A stretch of DNA of 64,000 nucleotides from Arabidopsis thaliana (GCF_000001735.4 NC_003075.7:4341001-4405000), one strand, 5' to 3'; positions 34,011 to 45,931 are shown, counted from the first letter of the stretch. A program made the numbers and translations. Notes: generated by a model not told the origin, from the letters alone.

Positions 34011-34382
34011 ACTAAATTTTAACAAATCTGACTATTAATTTTTAATTTGTTATCTCTATCTAATATCACTTACAATATATTGCTTTGCTGTTATTTAATT
34101 TGGCAAAAAAAATTAATTTATTTGCTGTTTTTTTTCCTTCTCACGTTTGTAAGGGTAAATTGGTCACAAAATCAGGAAAAAAGTGGAAAAGTGCCCACTC
34201 CCTCAAAAGTGTCCCAAACGTCCAAACTTTATCAATAAGTGCCTTATAATGGAACATTCCCTAATACAAAAGTCCATTCGTTCTTAGCAATATAACTCTC
34301 AAGGTTTCAGTGAAGATCTAGCCCTCCATTCTCATAATCTTAAATACAAATCTCTAGTGTGGATTTCAGAACCCATAATAAA

Positions 34383-35135
34383 TATATTCATTTCGGTGAA
34401 ATCTAAGTGATGAGTTCGCTCTTCAAAAGACTAGATTTCATCCCTCAAGGATTTTTCCAAGTTTCACCTCTTGGAAAAATATATTCATTTCGGTGAAATC
34501 TAAGTGATGAGTTTGCTCTTCACAAGACTAGATTTCATCCCTCAAGGATTTTTCCAAGTTTCACCTCTGGGAAAAGTATATTCATTTCGGTGAAATCTAA
34601 GTGATGAGTTCGCTCTTCACAAGACTAGATTTCATCCCTCAAAGATTTTTCCGAGTTCCATCTCTTGGAAAAATATATTTATTTCAGTGAAATTTAAGTG
34701 TTGAGTTCGCTCTTCACAAAACTAGATTTCATCCCTCAAGGATTTTTCCGAGTTCCATCTCTTGGAAAAATATATTCATTTCGGTGAAATTTAAGTGTTG
34801 AGTTCGCTCTTCACAAAATTAGATTTCATCCCTCAAAGATTTTTCCAAGTTCCACTGCTTGGAAAAATATATTCATTTCGGTGAAATCTAAGTGTTGAGT
34901 TCGCTCTTCACAAGACTAGATTTCATTCCTCATCGAGTTTTCCAAGTTCCACCTCTTAGAAATATATTCATTTCGGTGAAATTAAGTTTTGAGCTCGCTC
35001 TTCACAAGACAAGATTTCATCCCTCAAGTTGTTTTACAAGTTCCACCTCTCAGAAAAATGTATTCATTTTGGTGAAATTTAAGTGTTGAGTTCGCTCTTC
35101 ACAAGACTAGATTTCATCCCTTAAAGATACTTTTG
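34383..35135 (+). repeat. 97-bp tandem array of element F, right block (about 8 copies)
   Basis: This is the continuation of the array cut by G. GAGTTCGCTCTTCA-type words recur at about 97-bp spacing from 34,413 to 35,090. Copies get more diverged towards 35,135. Confidence 0.9.
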
Positions 35136-36040
35136 ATGTCCGACTATCGGAAGAATGTGCTCATTCCGGTGGAATTTACGTATCGATTCAACTCTTCATG
35201 GACTCAAATTCCAGGTAAAGCGGTGGCGATTCATTTTTTTCGGAAGCAAGAAGGTCGTAAAAGAAAAAAAAAAAAAAAGAGGCCATCAACGACCTATGAT
35301 GGTCCGAGATGTCCCATTGGCTATACAACCTTACTAAAGAAGTCTTGGACCTCAACAAGACTACAGCTCGTGGTGGCGAAACAACAACCTTGTCACCTCC
35401 GAAAAATGAGCACAAGTTTAGGTAGAAGCAAGGCTGAGTCTACTAAGGTCAACTCAATCGATCAAGCCATGGCACAATGATACATAGAAGTTTTCATGGT
35501 ATTTCTTCGGAAATCATTAGCGGATGACCTTCAACAATTACAACCTTGACATGACAAGATCATATTTGCTCAAAAACATTTGGATCATGTATGAAGCATC
35601 GAAAATAAGTTCAACTATGGTGTACACGTTGACTCCTTAACGTAAAAAGTCTCCATCTTAAGTTACGCAAAATTGTTATAACGAAAAGCATACATATCTA
35701 AGACCAAAACGGTGGGGGCGTCTTCCAAATAATACAAAGCAACGTCAAGCCGCTTCGGAGGTGGCCCATAACATCTATGGGATGAAGATAACTGAAGTCA
35801 TTATCTACAAGCAAATAAAGCGAATCTTCTCCGAAGTATAGGAGAATTTTATGGCATTATCACTTGACGTGATTAACGAATGGTTGCTACAAATTTGGAG
35901 TCCTTATTTATATCATCACCCAAAATTCAAGGAGTCAACATTCGACATTTATCAACAAGAAGCGATTCAAGTTTGAAGAGACAACTTTGATGCTTAACGA
36001 CGGTCTTCTAATACTGTTCACCTTCATGAAGATGCGAATT
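35136..36040 (+). other. Element F interior, decayed
   Basis: An A-rich run (35,263-35,278) and fragments of coding-like sequence are present, but no conserved motif. Open frames here are short and unsupported. Confidence 0.4.
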
Positions 36041-36385
36041 CGATTTGGTGGAATCTAAGTGTTGAGTTCGCTCTTCACAAAATTAGATTCCATCTGACAG
36101 AGATTTTTTCAAGCTCTAACTCTTGGGAAAATGAGTTCATTTTGATGGAATCTTAGTTTTGTGTTTCCTCTTCACGAAATTAGATTCCATCCCGAAGAGA
36201 TTTGTCCAAGTTCTAACCCTTGGAGAAATGTATTTATTTCCTTGGAATCTTAGTGTTGAGTTCGGTTGTCACGAGATTAGATTCCACCTCGAGGAGATTA
36301 TACCAAGTTCTAACTCTTGGAAAAATGTGTTTGTTCTGGTGGAATTTAATCGTTAAGTTCACTCTTCATAAGATTCCATCCAGAA
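36041..36385 (+). repeat. Diverged copies of the 97-bp repeat
   Basis: Units such as GGAATCTAAGTGTTGAGTTC and AACTCTTGGAAAAATGTGTT show the same order of words as the main array but are strongly diverged; about 3-4 copies. Confidence 0.7.
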
Positions 36386-37440
36386 GTGGAAGACGAGAAG
36401 TTTTTTCCGAGCAAACAATTGGATGGAAGTGGAAGACAAAGAAGATTAGCTTCACTTCACAAAGAAAAGTAAGCCGGCTATGCCAATTGTTATTGTCCCT
36501 TCCAGGAAGCCGAAGTTAAAGGGCAACAAAGAGATCAAACCACTTGGATTAAACCCGTTTAACAATTATGTGGAGAGACCATCTCTATGAAAAAGAAGAT
36601 TTAGACAACCATCTCTTACAACATGGAGTTGCGATAAGATGGCCTACGACAACATCCATAGAGTAAATAATCATATTACAAAAGATTGTACCGATTTGAA
36701 GAAGCATCTTGCTGAGCTACGGACAATTGGTGACCTCGCAAAACCTCGACATCCGAGAGTTCGTGCAAACTTACCACAAAGAAAAGGCGGAAGCTGAAAA
36801 TTCATCACTAGCTGAGAAAATACCTAAAACGTCTAATCCCGGAGTTGCTTTTGGTTCTAAGAAGAAGATTAAAAATTGTCATGAACGAGTCTAAGTTTTG
36901 TAGAGATTCGATCACTATACAATCAAAAAGTTTAAGGGAATGTTCTTTTAAAGGCGAGGAGACATTCTGAGTCCCATCCGGAGAATTTCTCGGTTACTTA
37001 GTAACAAAGAGAGAAACCAAAGCAAACCCAAGACAGATTAACGCTCTTTTCGAACATGCCTGCCCCGAGGAACATCAAAGATGTCTGAAGACTCTTTGGT
37101 ACGATTACCGCGTTGAACCGGTTAACATCTCAATCAACGGATAAATGCCTTTCTTTCTATCAAATACTAAAAGGGAACAAGGAGTTTAGTTGGATGAAAG
37201 ATGTGAAGATGGTTTCGGTCAACTAAAGACATACTTAAATGTCGTCTCTAATTCTCTGAAGCCGGAAGCCGATAAAAAATTATACTTATACATCTCATTT
37301 TCAAATCATACCGTTAGTGGAGTAATAATTTGTGAAGACCAAGGAGAGTGAAAGCCGATTCGTTACATGGGCAAGTCATCAACCAGTCCGGAATTAAGTT
37401 ACACAATGATGGAGAAACTTGCGCTTGATGTAGTCACTTC
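36386..37440 (+). pseudogene. Element F gag-pol remnant
   Basis: A gag zinc-knuckle-adjacent piece reads ITKDCTDLKKHLAELRTIGD near 36,673-36,733 and IREFVQTYHKEKAEAENSSL follows. From about 36,960 the reverse transcriptase/RNase H region is recognisable in shifting frames (EFLGYLVTK, KANPRQINAL, ITALNRLTSQSTDKCLSFYQ, LKGNKEF). It is collinear with 21,010-21,460 in G. Frameshifts occur every 50-100 bases, and no integrase is seen. Confidence 0.7.
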
Positions 37441-37479
37441 AACTTGGAAGCTGCGACCTTATCTATGTTTCATCCAATC

Positions 37480-37745
37480 ATAGTTCAAACTCTTGGGAAA
37501 ATTTGTTCATTTCATCGGAGTCTAAGTGTTCAATTCGCTCTTCACGAAACTAGATCTCACCCCGAGAAGATTTTTCCAAGTTCCAATTCTTGGAAAAATA
37601 AGATTATTTTGGTGGACTATAAGTGTTGAGGTCACTCTTCACTGAACTATCTCGAGAAGAATATTCCAAGTTCCAACTCTTGGAAAAATAAAATCATTTC
37701 GGTGAAATCTAAGTGTTGAATTCGCTCTTCACAAATTTAAATATC
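37480..37745 (+). repeat. Further diverged copies of the 97-bp repeat
   Basis: Words such as CGGAGTCTAAGTGTTCAATTCGCTCTTCACG (in part) and TTCCAATTCTTGGAAAAATA recur in the order of the main array, about 2-3 copies, inside or after the pol remnant. Confidence 0.6.
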
Positions 37746-38673
37746 ACTTCCCATCAACAACCATTTGTGAAGAAATCTTTGAGTACAAGCTCGGAAGAAG
37801 ATCTTTAGTTTTCTCTCTAGATTGTGGCTCAATAACCTGCCTTCCTATTCTATAAGCAGAATACACTTTGTAAACTCAAGCTTATAGCTCCCATGCGAAA
37901 GTCGAGTTCACTTTTCAACAACTAAACTCGAGGTCAGCACCCATGCATAACTCGAGTTTAACTCTCATACTAAAACTCCATGATTAAACTGACGAGTTCG
38001 AGTCAATAAAGGGGTCGACTAGCAAAACAAAGATATTTACAGTCAAGTTTAGTCGATCAACCTAATACTTCTTAAGCCGAGCACAGTTCTCGCAATCAAA
38101 GAAAGTCCAAAGATTGACTTGGGGGTCTGATCAACGTATTTCTCTCTTAGCCACATGGCCCTAATTTCTCTTAGCCACATGGCCCAAATTTTCGAAAAAG
38201 TACGGACTTTGCAAATCCGAGAACTTCGAAACAAATACTTAAAGCAAGTATCATTGTAAAGCCTCTAAGGTAACGCAAAGGAAAAATGTTCAAAAGCTCC
38301 CTCTGGCAAACAACCAATAAGTGTTAAAACCCCTTGGGAAAATAGAAAATTCCCTCTCGCGAAAGTCGTGTTTATAAAATAAATTGGGACAATCCCCGAA
38401 TTTTATGGTCATAGCCATGAAAGAGTTAAGTTGGGCCGAAAGCCTCATCAACATTCGGTGTGATTTCGTCTTGGTTCGGAGTAGCAATGGTCGTTCCTTG
38501 CTCGCGAGTTTCTGTTTTGTACTTAGGAGTTGAACATTAGCCGGATGAAGTATCAGTAGCAATTAGGACATACATTTTGGCGAGTTCGAGATCAGCTTGC
38601 AGGAACTTAGTCCAAATTCATCTCCGACACCTTAACAAGAAAATTAGGCCTCCGACCAAGTCAACTTACTCGA
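37746..38673 (+). other. Element F 3' noncoding region
   Basis: No gene seen. A small direct repeat TCTTAGCCACATGGCCC is at 38,135-38,185. Confidence 0.5.
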
Positions 38674-38688
38674 AGAACTGGGGGCTTA
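38674..38688 (+). other. Element F polypurine tract
   Basis: The purine-rich AAGAACTGGGGGCTTA lies directly before LTR start TGTTGATATCGG. Confidence 0.75.
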
Positions 38689-39241
38689 TGTTGATATCGG
38701 ATCCCGTAAACCGGATCTCTTAAGTATTTCGAAGGCCCATCAGTTTTCAAGCCCAAGAAGGACCATGTTGCACAAAGGAGGTGGTCAAATCTTGACATTA
38801 ATTTGTAGTTTAATTCATGGATTAATGACTATGGTCAAAAGAATAAACTTGTCATTCAAATTTATGAATTGATTGTGGAAGTTATTTTGTGAATTAATTC
38901 TATAATTAATAGCCAAATAATGGCACATTGGAAGAAGGAAAGAGACTATAAAAGAGAGGTGAAAACTCCAAAAAAAGGGGCTAGAGATTCTACATTTTCA
39001 CCACAAATCTTAATATTAAACATTGTTATTTTCTGATAAATACACAAAAGATTATTTCTTCCCTTTTTATGTAAGATCTTTATACAAGAAATATTATACC
39101 ATTTTTTATGTACAATTTCTTCGTACATTTCTATATACTTACTTATACTTTTATTATGCACATTTGTCTTGTACTTTTGTACTCGAGAGTTTTAGCCCAC
39201 AAATAATATAAATACTTGAGTGTGTGAATCCGACATCCACA
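38689..39241 (+). repeat. Element F, 3' LTR (553 bp)
   Basis: It is nearly identical in length to 11621-12174 and collinear throughout; it ends CGACATCCACA and is followed by the GTCCT duplication at 39242-39246. Confidence 0.92.
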
Positions 39242-39246
39242 GTCCT

Positions 39247-40663
39247 TTGCTCCGGTTGATCAATATGTTGCTCAAACTCGATTTGCTGCTCATAGTCAGC
39301 TTGAGTAAAGTACTCATGTTGCTCATATTCAGCTTAACTATATTCCGGTTCATCCTCTCGAGTTCCTCCAATGTCGATGTTCAAGGCAGAGGGAGATGGC
39401 ATGAAATTGATGTTGCGCCTTGTCTTCACTGAAGTCCGGTTCTCGCATGGTAGGGGCAACAGAGTCAAAGCTCCGTATGGTTGAACTTGAAGAGGTAGCG
39501 ATCCGCTGGAGTTATTTTCTCAAGAAAATCCTTCCCCTTGAGATAGTCGAGGTCAATGAACTTAGGTAATACGTTAGGTGTTCCGAATTCCATACCCACA
39601 GTTCCTAGTATTGGCGTTAAGAGACCACTAACACAAAGACTCCCGCGAATTCCCGAGCGATGGATGGTTGCAGCATACTCCTTGTAGCTCAAGAGGTGAT
39701 CTAAGAGAACAACACTCAGCGAAGTGTCCGCTCTATCACCCGCCATCTTCCTCCCATCTTTTGTCTCCCTCAAAATGAAGACCAAAGATTGCTCTATCAT
39801 GCATAGCTCCTTTTCACTAACGAATCCGGTGGCCTTCTTTGGAAAGAGGATGTTGGCGATGCATTGATGGAGGTATCTAATCACAGGATTTCCGATTGAA
39901 GAACTCTTGCTCTTGGTTGGCGAGAAGGGCTTCGGACCGGCAATTGTCTTCCAAAGAGATTTCAGCTCTTCTTGATCATAGTCTTGGCAGATTCCTTCGC
40001 CACTTGGAAACCCGAAAATTGTATCAAGATGGCGAATATCAAAAGTATACTCGACATCCCTAACCTTGAAAGTTATGTAACCAAGACCTCCTCACTCCTC
40101 TTTCTCTGAATCATCAACACAAAAATGAACCTTGAGGGTTGCAAGGAGTTGGCAGCTCTCCTCTTTGTATCCCCCACATTGGCAGCTCATGTATGTTGCA
40201 AGATTGGCCAATTCCATCAAGTATTCGACATCACCACAAATACCAAGCTCTTGCATTGTTTCCTTATGAGGGTATCTAGTTCCGTCAAACTTCAACTCCT
40301 TTAAGTATTGATAGTACTCGCTCGGGGTTGGCTCTCTCTTTCTCCTTGGCTGGTTTCTTCTCCCAACAGGGGTTGGTGTATCATCCCGATGATCTCAACC
40401 TCTTCCTCAGAAACCGCTTCTTCAAAGGGTGCCTCTTCATGGTGTTCTTCTTCAGCTTCAACGACCCTCTTTCCCTGATCTACTTCTTCTCTTTGCATGG
40501 TTGAGCGGCTAGAGCTTCCTCCTTGAATCGAGCTTGATCTTTGAGCACGACGAGCTTGGCGAATTTGGCGTTCAGTCATCTCACTCATGTCAAACGCCTC
40601 AACTTCTTCATTATCAACAGAGGATCTTCTTGCCCGAGATGAACTATTCCTTCTTGAATCCAT
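39247..40663 (-). pseudogene. Athila ORF1-type protein, N-terminal part (element E)
   Basis: The start is ATG 40663 (MDSRRNSSSRARRSSV). A conserved AFDMSEMTERQIRQARRA segment is followed by an acidic stretch. The conserved domain then has ELKFDGTRYPHKETMQELGI, YLMELANLATYMSCQC, SVVLLDHLLSYKEYAATIH and LDYLKGKDFLEKITPADRY. These are the features of the ATHILA ORF-1 family. Lesions include a one-base loss near 40,395 (IIGM where E' reads IIGDD), a stop in the GGLGYITF region (about 40,090-40,100) and others. F separates it from its C-terminus at 11159-11620. Its function in the retroelement is not established; it lies where Athila elements carry an envelope-like ORF. Confidence 0.85.
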
Positions 40664-41466
40664 GGAGATTGGTGGTGAATTTCAATAAAGCAATTAAAAA
40701 CAACTCTCCAAGAGGTATCAAAAGAGAAGGGGAATCGGTTTCTTTGGTGATAAAATTTTGAGCTTGAAACCGATTGAATGCTTGAGGATAGACTTTGGAG
40801 TGGTCGAGTAACTTTGGTGAAGTACTGGTGAAGTGAAAACGAATTCGTGATAAGGAGAGTTTGAAATGAAACTTTGGAGCTTTGTGAGAGAGTTTGCGAA
40901 AATGAGATGATGAAAGAGAGATGTTTCAAAAGTGGTTTGGAGATTTCAATGGGTGGAGGAGGATGGCCTTGGGATTCTCTTTGGAAGGATAGTAAAGGCG
41001 AGTTGGAAATGGTGAGGGGCATGGGTAAATGGTTTGTCCATTGAGTAATGAAGTGAAGGGGAACATGTGGGCCACTTGACCTCACTCCTTGGTCGCCGAA
41101 TCATTCAGGCTCGAGTAAAGGATCGGGCATCCTCTTGAAGTGCGAAATACTTGATCAAACGGTGGAGAATGCTTCTCCCTTGGTTACTCGATCAAACGGT
41201 GAGGGTGATTTCCCACATTTAGTCATTCAAATCAATGGCTCAAAATGCTCCTCCTCATTCTACTCGATCAATGGTTAAGATCTTTCTTGACTTGGTTTGA
41301 ATTTACTCGACCGTTGACTCCCTTAGGGTCACTAAAACAAACCTGAAACACTTAAACAAAAACATCAAAAATAACAAGAAAAATAGAAAGTTATATACAT
41401 GGATAGACATGGGACTTCCTCCCAAGTGAGCTTGTTTTAAGTCACTAAGGTTGACTCTTACAGAGC
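40664..41466 (-). other. Element E spacer between the acidic ORF and ORF1
   Basis: This 0.8-kb noncoding stretch contains repeated ACTCGAT/CTCGACC words and a CT-rich leader just upstream of the ORF1 start. It is the inverted counterpart of 47,273-48,113 and may include the promoter or splice site used for ORF1. Confidence 0.55.
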
Positions 41467-42021
41467 TTAGTCAGAAAAAAGGTTGAAGAGAGGAACAGAG
41501 AAGTCCTCATCTTCTGTGGTTGAATTTTCATTGCTTGAATCATACTCTGCATCCTCTCTTGAGATATGGTAGGATGAGTACTCATTTGATTTTTCTTCAA
41601 AGTAAGCTTCTTCCTGATCAGCAGAGTAATCTTCTTCTTCTGAACCAGGTTCCTTTTACCAATCCTCAAATTCAAAACTAGGGTAGCCTCTAACCATTTC
41701 TTGAAGTTCCAAGATTGCATGGTTCAGTCCTTCCATCTTGTAAGTTAGCTCCCCAATGGTATCCTCTTGAGCTTTGTATCCAACCTAGAGTTCCAGAAGT
41801 TCTTCAGCAACAGGATCATGAATCAAGTGTTCTTCTTCAGCAGAGGGGTTGGTGGGCTGTTTAGGCACTCCTGGAGAATAAGTCGGAATAGGAGTATCCT
41901 CCTCACTCAACAACTTGCTCTCTAGGCTTCTTTTCTCTAAGTGAACTCCTTTCTGATCTTCTGGTGCAAACCATTCTGTTGTGAAATCTTCATCCTCCTT
42001 GATAGCTAGTGAAGTTTCCAT
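41467..42021 (-). pseudogene. Acidic ORF downstream of protease (element E)
   Basis: Reads WFAPEDQKGVHLEKRSLESK, then an acidic Ser/Glu-rich part (SEEEDYSADQEEAYFEEKSN) and ends VPLFNLFSD at 41467-41469. In-frame TAG codons interrupt it near 41,659 and 41,787, where E' has GGT-type open codons. It lies where pol would be expected. No RT, RNase H or integrase motif is visible. Confidence 0.6.
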
Positions 42022-42310
42022 CTTCTCTGGATCAATACCATTTGAAAACTTTTTAACTCTTTTTTTTATACATCCATAGTTAATCTTTCAGCTTCATCAC
42101 CCTTGAAGACAATCCTTCTATGACTCTGCTTTGCCATTTAAATTTTTTTCCCATCGCATACTAGTCATCTTCTGTAGGATCTTCAGTCTGAGCTAACTCT
42201 TCCATTGCCCTCTTCTTGTGGTCAAAAGTTCGCTTCAGCTTGCTGAGTTGGGAAGTATAGTTGACTTTTGGTGAGGTTCCTACTTCTGTTTTTTCATCAA
42301 CATCCATGTC

Positions 42311-42815
42311 CTAAATCCCAAAATTCTGAACTCCGGTTGTTGATTTCCGTGAAGCCTTGCTGATGTCAAATCTCATCTTGATACCTTTTTCAAGGTTTAG
42401 ATCAATTTTTCCATTCCTGACATCTATGACTGCTCCAGCTGAAGCTAAGAATGGTCTGCCTAGGATAAGGGGATCCTTGCCTTCTTCATCTACGTCCAAT
42501 ACCACAAAATCTGTAGGTATCTCAACATTTACAATCTTGACAGGCAGATTTTCTATTAGACCATTAGTATGTGCAACAGAATCATCAGCTAAGAGTAAAG
42601 CTAAGTTGCAGAACTTGTATTCCATGATCCTTAGCCTTTTAGCTGTAGAGAGAGGCAAAAGGCTAACAGATGCTCCCAAATCACAAAGGCACCTATTGAA
42701 TGTCAATGGTCCTAGAGAGCATGGCAGAGTGAATGAACCAGGATCATCAAGCTTTTCTTGGATGACTTTCTTCTTGTATGTTTCTTGGGTAGAGGCACTG
42801 CTAATCATCTCTTGA
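42311..42815 (-). pseudogene. Element E aspartic protease
   Basis: Reads [20 protein letters not shown], then [18 protein letters not shown] with the catalytic Asp in a DLGA context, and later [19 protein letters not shown]. It ends at a stop right after GVQNFGI. The domain itself is intact here; the flanks are broken. Confidence 0.85.
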
Positions 42816-42888
42816 TTCTGATCTTTCCTGAGTTTTTCAGTTTTGAACTTTTTTCAAGAATGGTGAGTATTTAGCAAAGTTGTGTGCT

Positions 42889-44331
42889 CTATAGTCCAGA
42901 TGAATTGCTTGGTGGCAGGTGCAGCAATTTGAGTTGAATCCCCCCCCCCCATTCTTGAATCATACTGTCCTCAGTATGGAGGGTTTGATTACTTGGTGGA
43001 GACTCATCTTCATGGTGGATGGTGATAGCATTCGCAGTAGCATAGTCCTTAGGATTCTGGACTGCTTTCCCTAGAAGTTGCTGAGGATGCTTCGGAGCAG
43101 AGGTTGATGCAAATTGACTCTCCACATACTTGATTTTGGAATTCAGAGCTTCGAACTTGACATTTAGATCGTTGTAAGAACAATCGATCTTGTTGTGTAA
43201 TTCAGCTATCTTCTTGTCAAAAGCCATCGGGCCACTCGCTTATCCATGAATGATTTGTTGAATGAGTTGCTTAATTTCGGGATCTTTAGCTGTTGGGGCT
43301 TGTTGTGGTTGTTGAGTGAACCCTGGTGGTGGATTCTGCTGTTGGTAGCCTCCATTAAACTGTTGTTTAGGGGCATAACCTTGGTTGTACTGAACAAAAG
43401 GCTTGGACTGATTCTATTGTCGTGGATACACTTGATCTTGGGGGTTAGCTACATTAGTGATTTTGTAGGAGAGGTTTGGGTTGGGCTTGTAGTTGTTGTA
43501 CTCCTTGTTGAACCCTCCTTGGTTCTGGATGTAGCACAGCTCTTCAGTTTGATCATTCCCCCCTTCTTGCATTTGGAAGTGCTCTTCATCAGTTATGTAG
43601 TGTATGTGCTTCTGCTGAGCCAGCAACAACTTGTCTAACTTTTCATTTAGAGCCTTGATATCTTTGCTTTGATTATCCTCACTACCTCCAGTTCCTCTCA
43701 CTAAGCGATCATAGTCTTCATTGTATCACCCATCAGATTGTGCTAGATTTTCGACCAACTCCCATCCTTTTTCTACATCCTTGTTCAGGAAGTTTCCATT
43801 GGAGGTTGTGTCGAGAAGCATTATGATCTTTGGTAAAGCTCCTCTGTAGAGTGTGCTCAAATAATGAAGCCTTCTTAAAACCGTGATGGGGGCACTGAGT
43901 GGTGTAGCTTTTAAACCTCTCCCAAGCTTCACAGAATGTTTCATTGTTTTTCTGTGTGAAACCTCAGATCTCGTTCCTCAATCTAGCGGTGCAAGCGTTA
44001 GAGAAGAACTTGGCAAGAAAAGCTTTCTTACAATCGTCCCATGAGTTGATGGAGTCTGGGGGCAGAGTCTTCTCCCAGTGGTGTGTCTTGGCTCCCAAAG
44101 AGAAGGGAAATAGTCTGAGCTTAAACATATCTTCAGTGACACCATTGATCTTAGTAAGGCCACAGAGCCTATCAAAGCTGTCAAGATGGTCCAGGGGATC
44201 TTCCATAGGTAGACCATGAAACTTGTTTCCTTGGATCATTGAGATGAGACCACTCTTGATCTCAAAGTTGTTGTTCTGAACTGGTGGTGACACTATCCCT
44301 TGTCTTTGGTGATGATTCCTTGGGGCATCAC
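42889..44331 (-). pseudogene. Element E gag, 5' end lost
   Basis: From the E' junction at 44331 gag reads [80 protein letters not shown] and [15 protein letters not shown], an Athila-type gag core. Later parts are [20 protein letters not shown] and a Gln/Pro-rich stretch. Several frameshifts split it (near 43,945, 43,725, 43,400 and 43,230). The gag N-terminus is missing because E' inserted here and a deletion then removed the other side. Confidence 0.85.
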
Positions 44332-45393
44332 TGATAACACTGTATTTTACTCATTTTAGGTGTATGTTTATCATCATTTAGCTTTGCATTTGCTCATTGT
44401 ATAATATCATTTTGCACCATTTTAGCTTGTTTTGCATACTTAGGCATTTCGGATCATCTTGCATTCGCATTGCATGTTTTGGTGTGTTTTCAGGTGCAAA
44501 AGGAGCTTAAAAAGACTCTACTCGATCCATTCACTCGGTCCTGGCAGCTACAGAAGAGGCATCATCCTACTCGACCTCTTTACTCGGTCCAGGATGCTAC
44601 AAAGGAGGCTGCAGTTTACTCGACCCTCCTACTCGATTAAGGCAACCTCAGATGAAGCAGCAGATTCAACTACTCGCCCCTCCTACTCGATCCACTACTC
44701 GAAGCATTTACTCGACCAAGGGTGACCATCTCTACAAGACTTGTTGAGCTATCAAAGCGTCTTCGGATCCTCCTCATTCCCCACTCAACCAGACATCTGA
44801 GCATACAAATAGGAGAGGATGAAGCATCTACTCGACCAATTGATCAGTCGGAGCATAGACACAAAGGCGTCGACTTTGCAGCACCCTCTTTACTCGATCC
44901 CTAAGGTCGAGTATTCGCCCAAACCGCCTTAAATCTCTTGTCTTCTAGTGAATCTAGGGTTTCCAACACTTTAGTATAAATAGATCATTGAGGTTTATCC
45001 AAAAGAGCTAGACTTTATCTTTCAGTTTTTCTTTGTGTTTATGAATCTTGAAACTTTAATTACTCTTAATCTATTTCCTTTTTGCATTTGATTGTTTAAG
45101 TAGAGTTGTTTAGCTTGTTTAGATCTACATTTTGGTATGATTTCAGTAATTTCTGGGTTTGTGTTCTTGAGAATGTTGCTTGAGTAGTGATTAGGGTTCT
45201 TGAGGATGGATTAGATTAGGGTAATCTCTAGGTTAGTTAGGTGGTTAGTGTTTAGGTTTATACCCTTCAGGATTCGCTTGGCCCGTATGCAGTTTTCGCT
45301 GGCTAATGTGGAGATTCGATCATAGACGTCCAGCGTCCAAAAGACGTTCAAATGGATGTCTGACCTACGAATTTCAGAGATATGTAGACTCGA
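44332..45393 (+). repeat. Element E', partial 5' LTR
   Basis: It matches the LTR of E from its first base for about 1.06 kb, then switches to gag sequence at GACTCGA/AACAACAATT. Confidence 0.88.
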
Positions 45394-45866
45394 AACAACA
45401 ATTTAATGGAGGCTTCCAACAGCAGAATCCACCACCAGGGTTCACACAACAACCACAACAAGCCCCAGCAGCTTAAGATCCTGAAATTAAGCAACTCATT
45501 CAACAGATCATCCAAGGACAAGCTACTGGAGCTATGGCTTTTGAAAAGAAGATAGCTGAATTCCACAACAAGATCGATTGTTCATACAACGATTTGAATG
45601 TCAAGTTTGAAGCTCTGAACTCAAAAATCAAGTATGTGGAGAGTCAATTTGCCTCAACCTCTGCTCCGAAGCATCCTCAACAACTTCTACGGAAAGCAGT
45701 CAAGAACCCTAAGGACTATGCTACTGCTAATGCTATCACCATCCACCAAGAAGATGAGTCTCCACCAAGTCATTTGACTCTCAATACTGAGGACATTATG
45801 ATTCAAGAAGGGGGGATTCAACTCAAATTGCTGCACCTGCCACCCAGCAATTCATCTCGACTATAG
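45394..45866 (+). pseudogene. Element E' gag, 3' part
   Basis: Reads a Gln-rich stretch ([20 protein letters not shown]), then TAA near 45,474, then MAFEKKIAEFHNKIDCSYND and NPKDYATANAITIHQEDESP. It corresponds to 42,889-43,368 of E in inverted orientation. Confidence 0.8.
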
Positions 45867-45931
45867 AGCACACACCTTTGCTGAACACTCACCATTCTCG
45901 AAAAAAGCTCAAGAAATAGCAGAATCAAGAG

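Larger units (their letters stand above)
32288..34261. mobile_element. Element I: non-autonomous Mutator-like element (Pack-MULE candidate)
   Basis: Ends GAGAATATTACGTAATTAGG and, inward from the right, GGGAATGTTCCATTATAAGG share about 20 of 27 bases. Both lead into AGGCACTT, and further GGCACTTTT words repeat just inside. With the 9-bp duplication this marks a Mutator-like element of 1,974 bp. No transposase is present. It carries exon-like sequence and an internal tandem repeat. Confidence 0.85.
15088..34377 (+). mobile_element. Element G: Tat-lineage Gypsy retrotransposon with antisense ORF
   Basis: Forward-strand element with 517-bp LTRs, gag, protease, RT, RNase H, a second RNase H, integrase, then a reverse-strand multi-exon gene, polypurine tract and right LTR. 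Removing H, I and J gives about 11.06 kb. The second (archaeal-like) RNase H after the canonical one, seen as WLLHVDGSSNQQGSGVGI and SNNESEYEALIAGI, is typical of the Tat lineage. All coding regions carry stops, frameshifts or deletions, so it cannot move by itself. Confidence 0.9.
27793..34377 (+). repeat. Element G, 3' LTR split by H and I
   Basis: The LTR is in three pieces: 27793-27984, 32070-32287 and 34271-34377 (192, 218 and 107 bases; one copy of each target duplication counted). Together they make 517 bp, exactly the length of the left LTR, which confirms both insertion boundaries. It ends ACCCATA where the left LTR ends ACCCACA. Confidence 0.93.
11621..39241 (+). mobile_element. Element F: decayed Gypsy-type retrotransposon with internal tandem arrays
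   Basis: LTRs of 554 bp (11621-12174) and 553 bp (38689-39241) with TG/CA ends flank an internal region with a primer-binding-site-like sequence on the left and a polypurine tract on the right, so it is in forward orientation. Without G the element is about 8.3 kb. Only scattered gag and reverse-transcriptase/RNase H remnants persist (36.4-37.4 kb). Much of its interior is tandem repeats (97-bp and about 190-205-bp units). Collinear residues with G in the pol remnant place it near the Tat lineage, but the remnant is short. Confidence 0.85.

Noticed and set aside
35133..35480. Lysine-rich forward frame in element F
   Set aside because: Driven by a poly-A run; no conserved residues.
42357..42815. 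Forward frame opposite the E protease, and its mirror at 45952-46377
   Set aside because: Shadow of the protease codons; the DLGA and LGRPF motifs are on the other strand.
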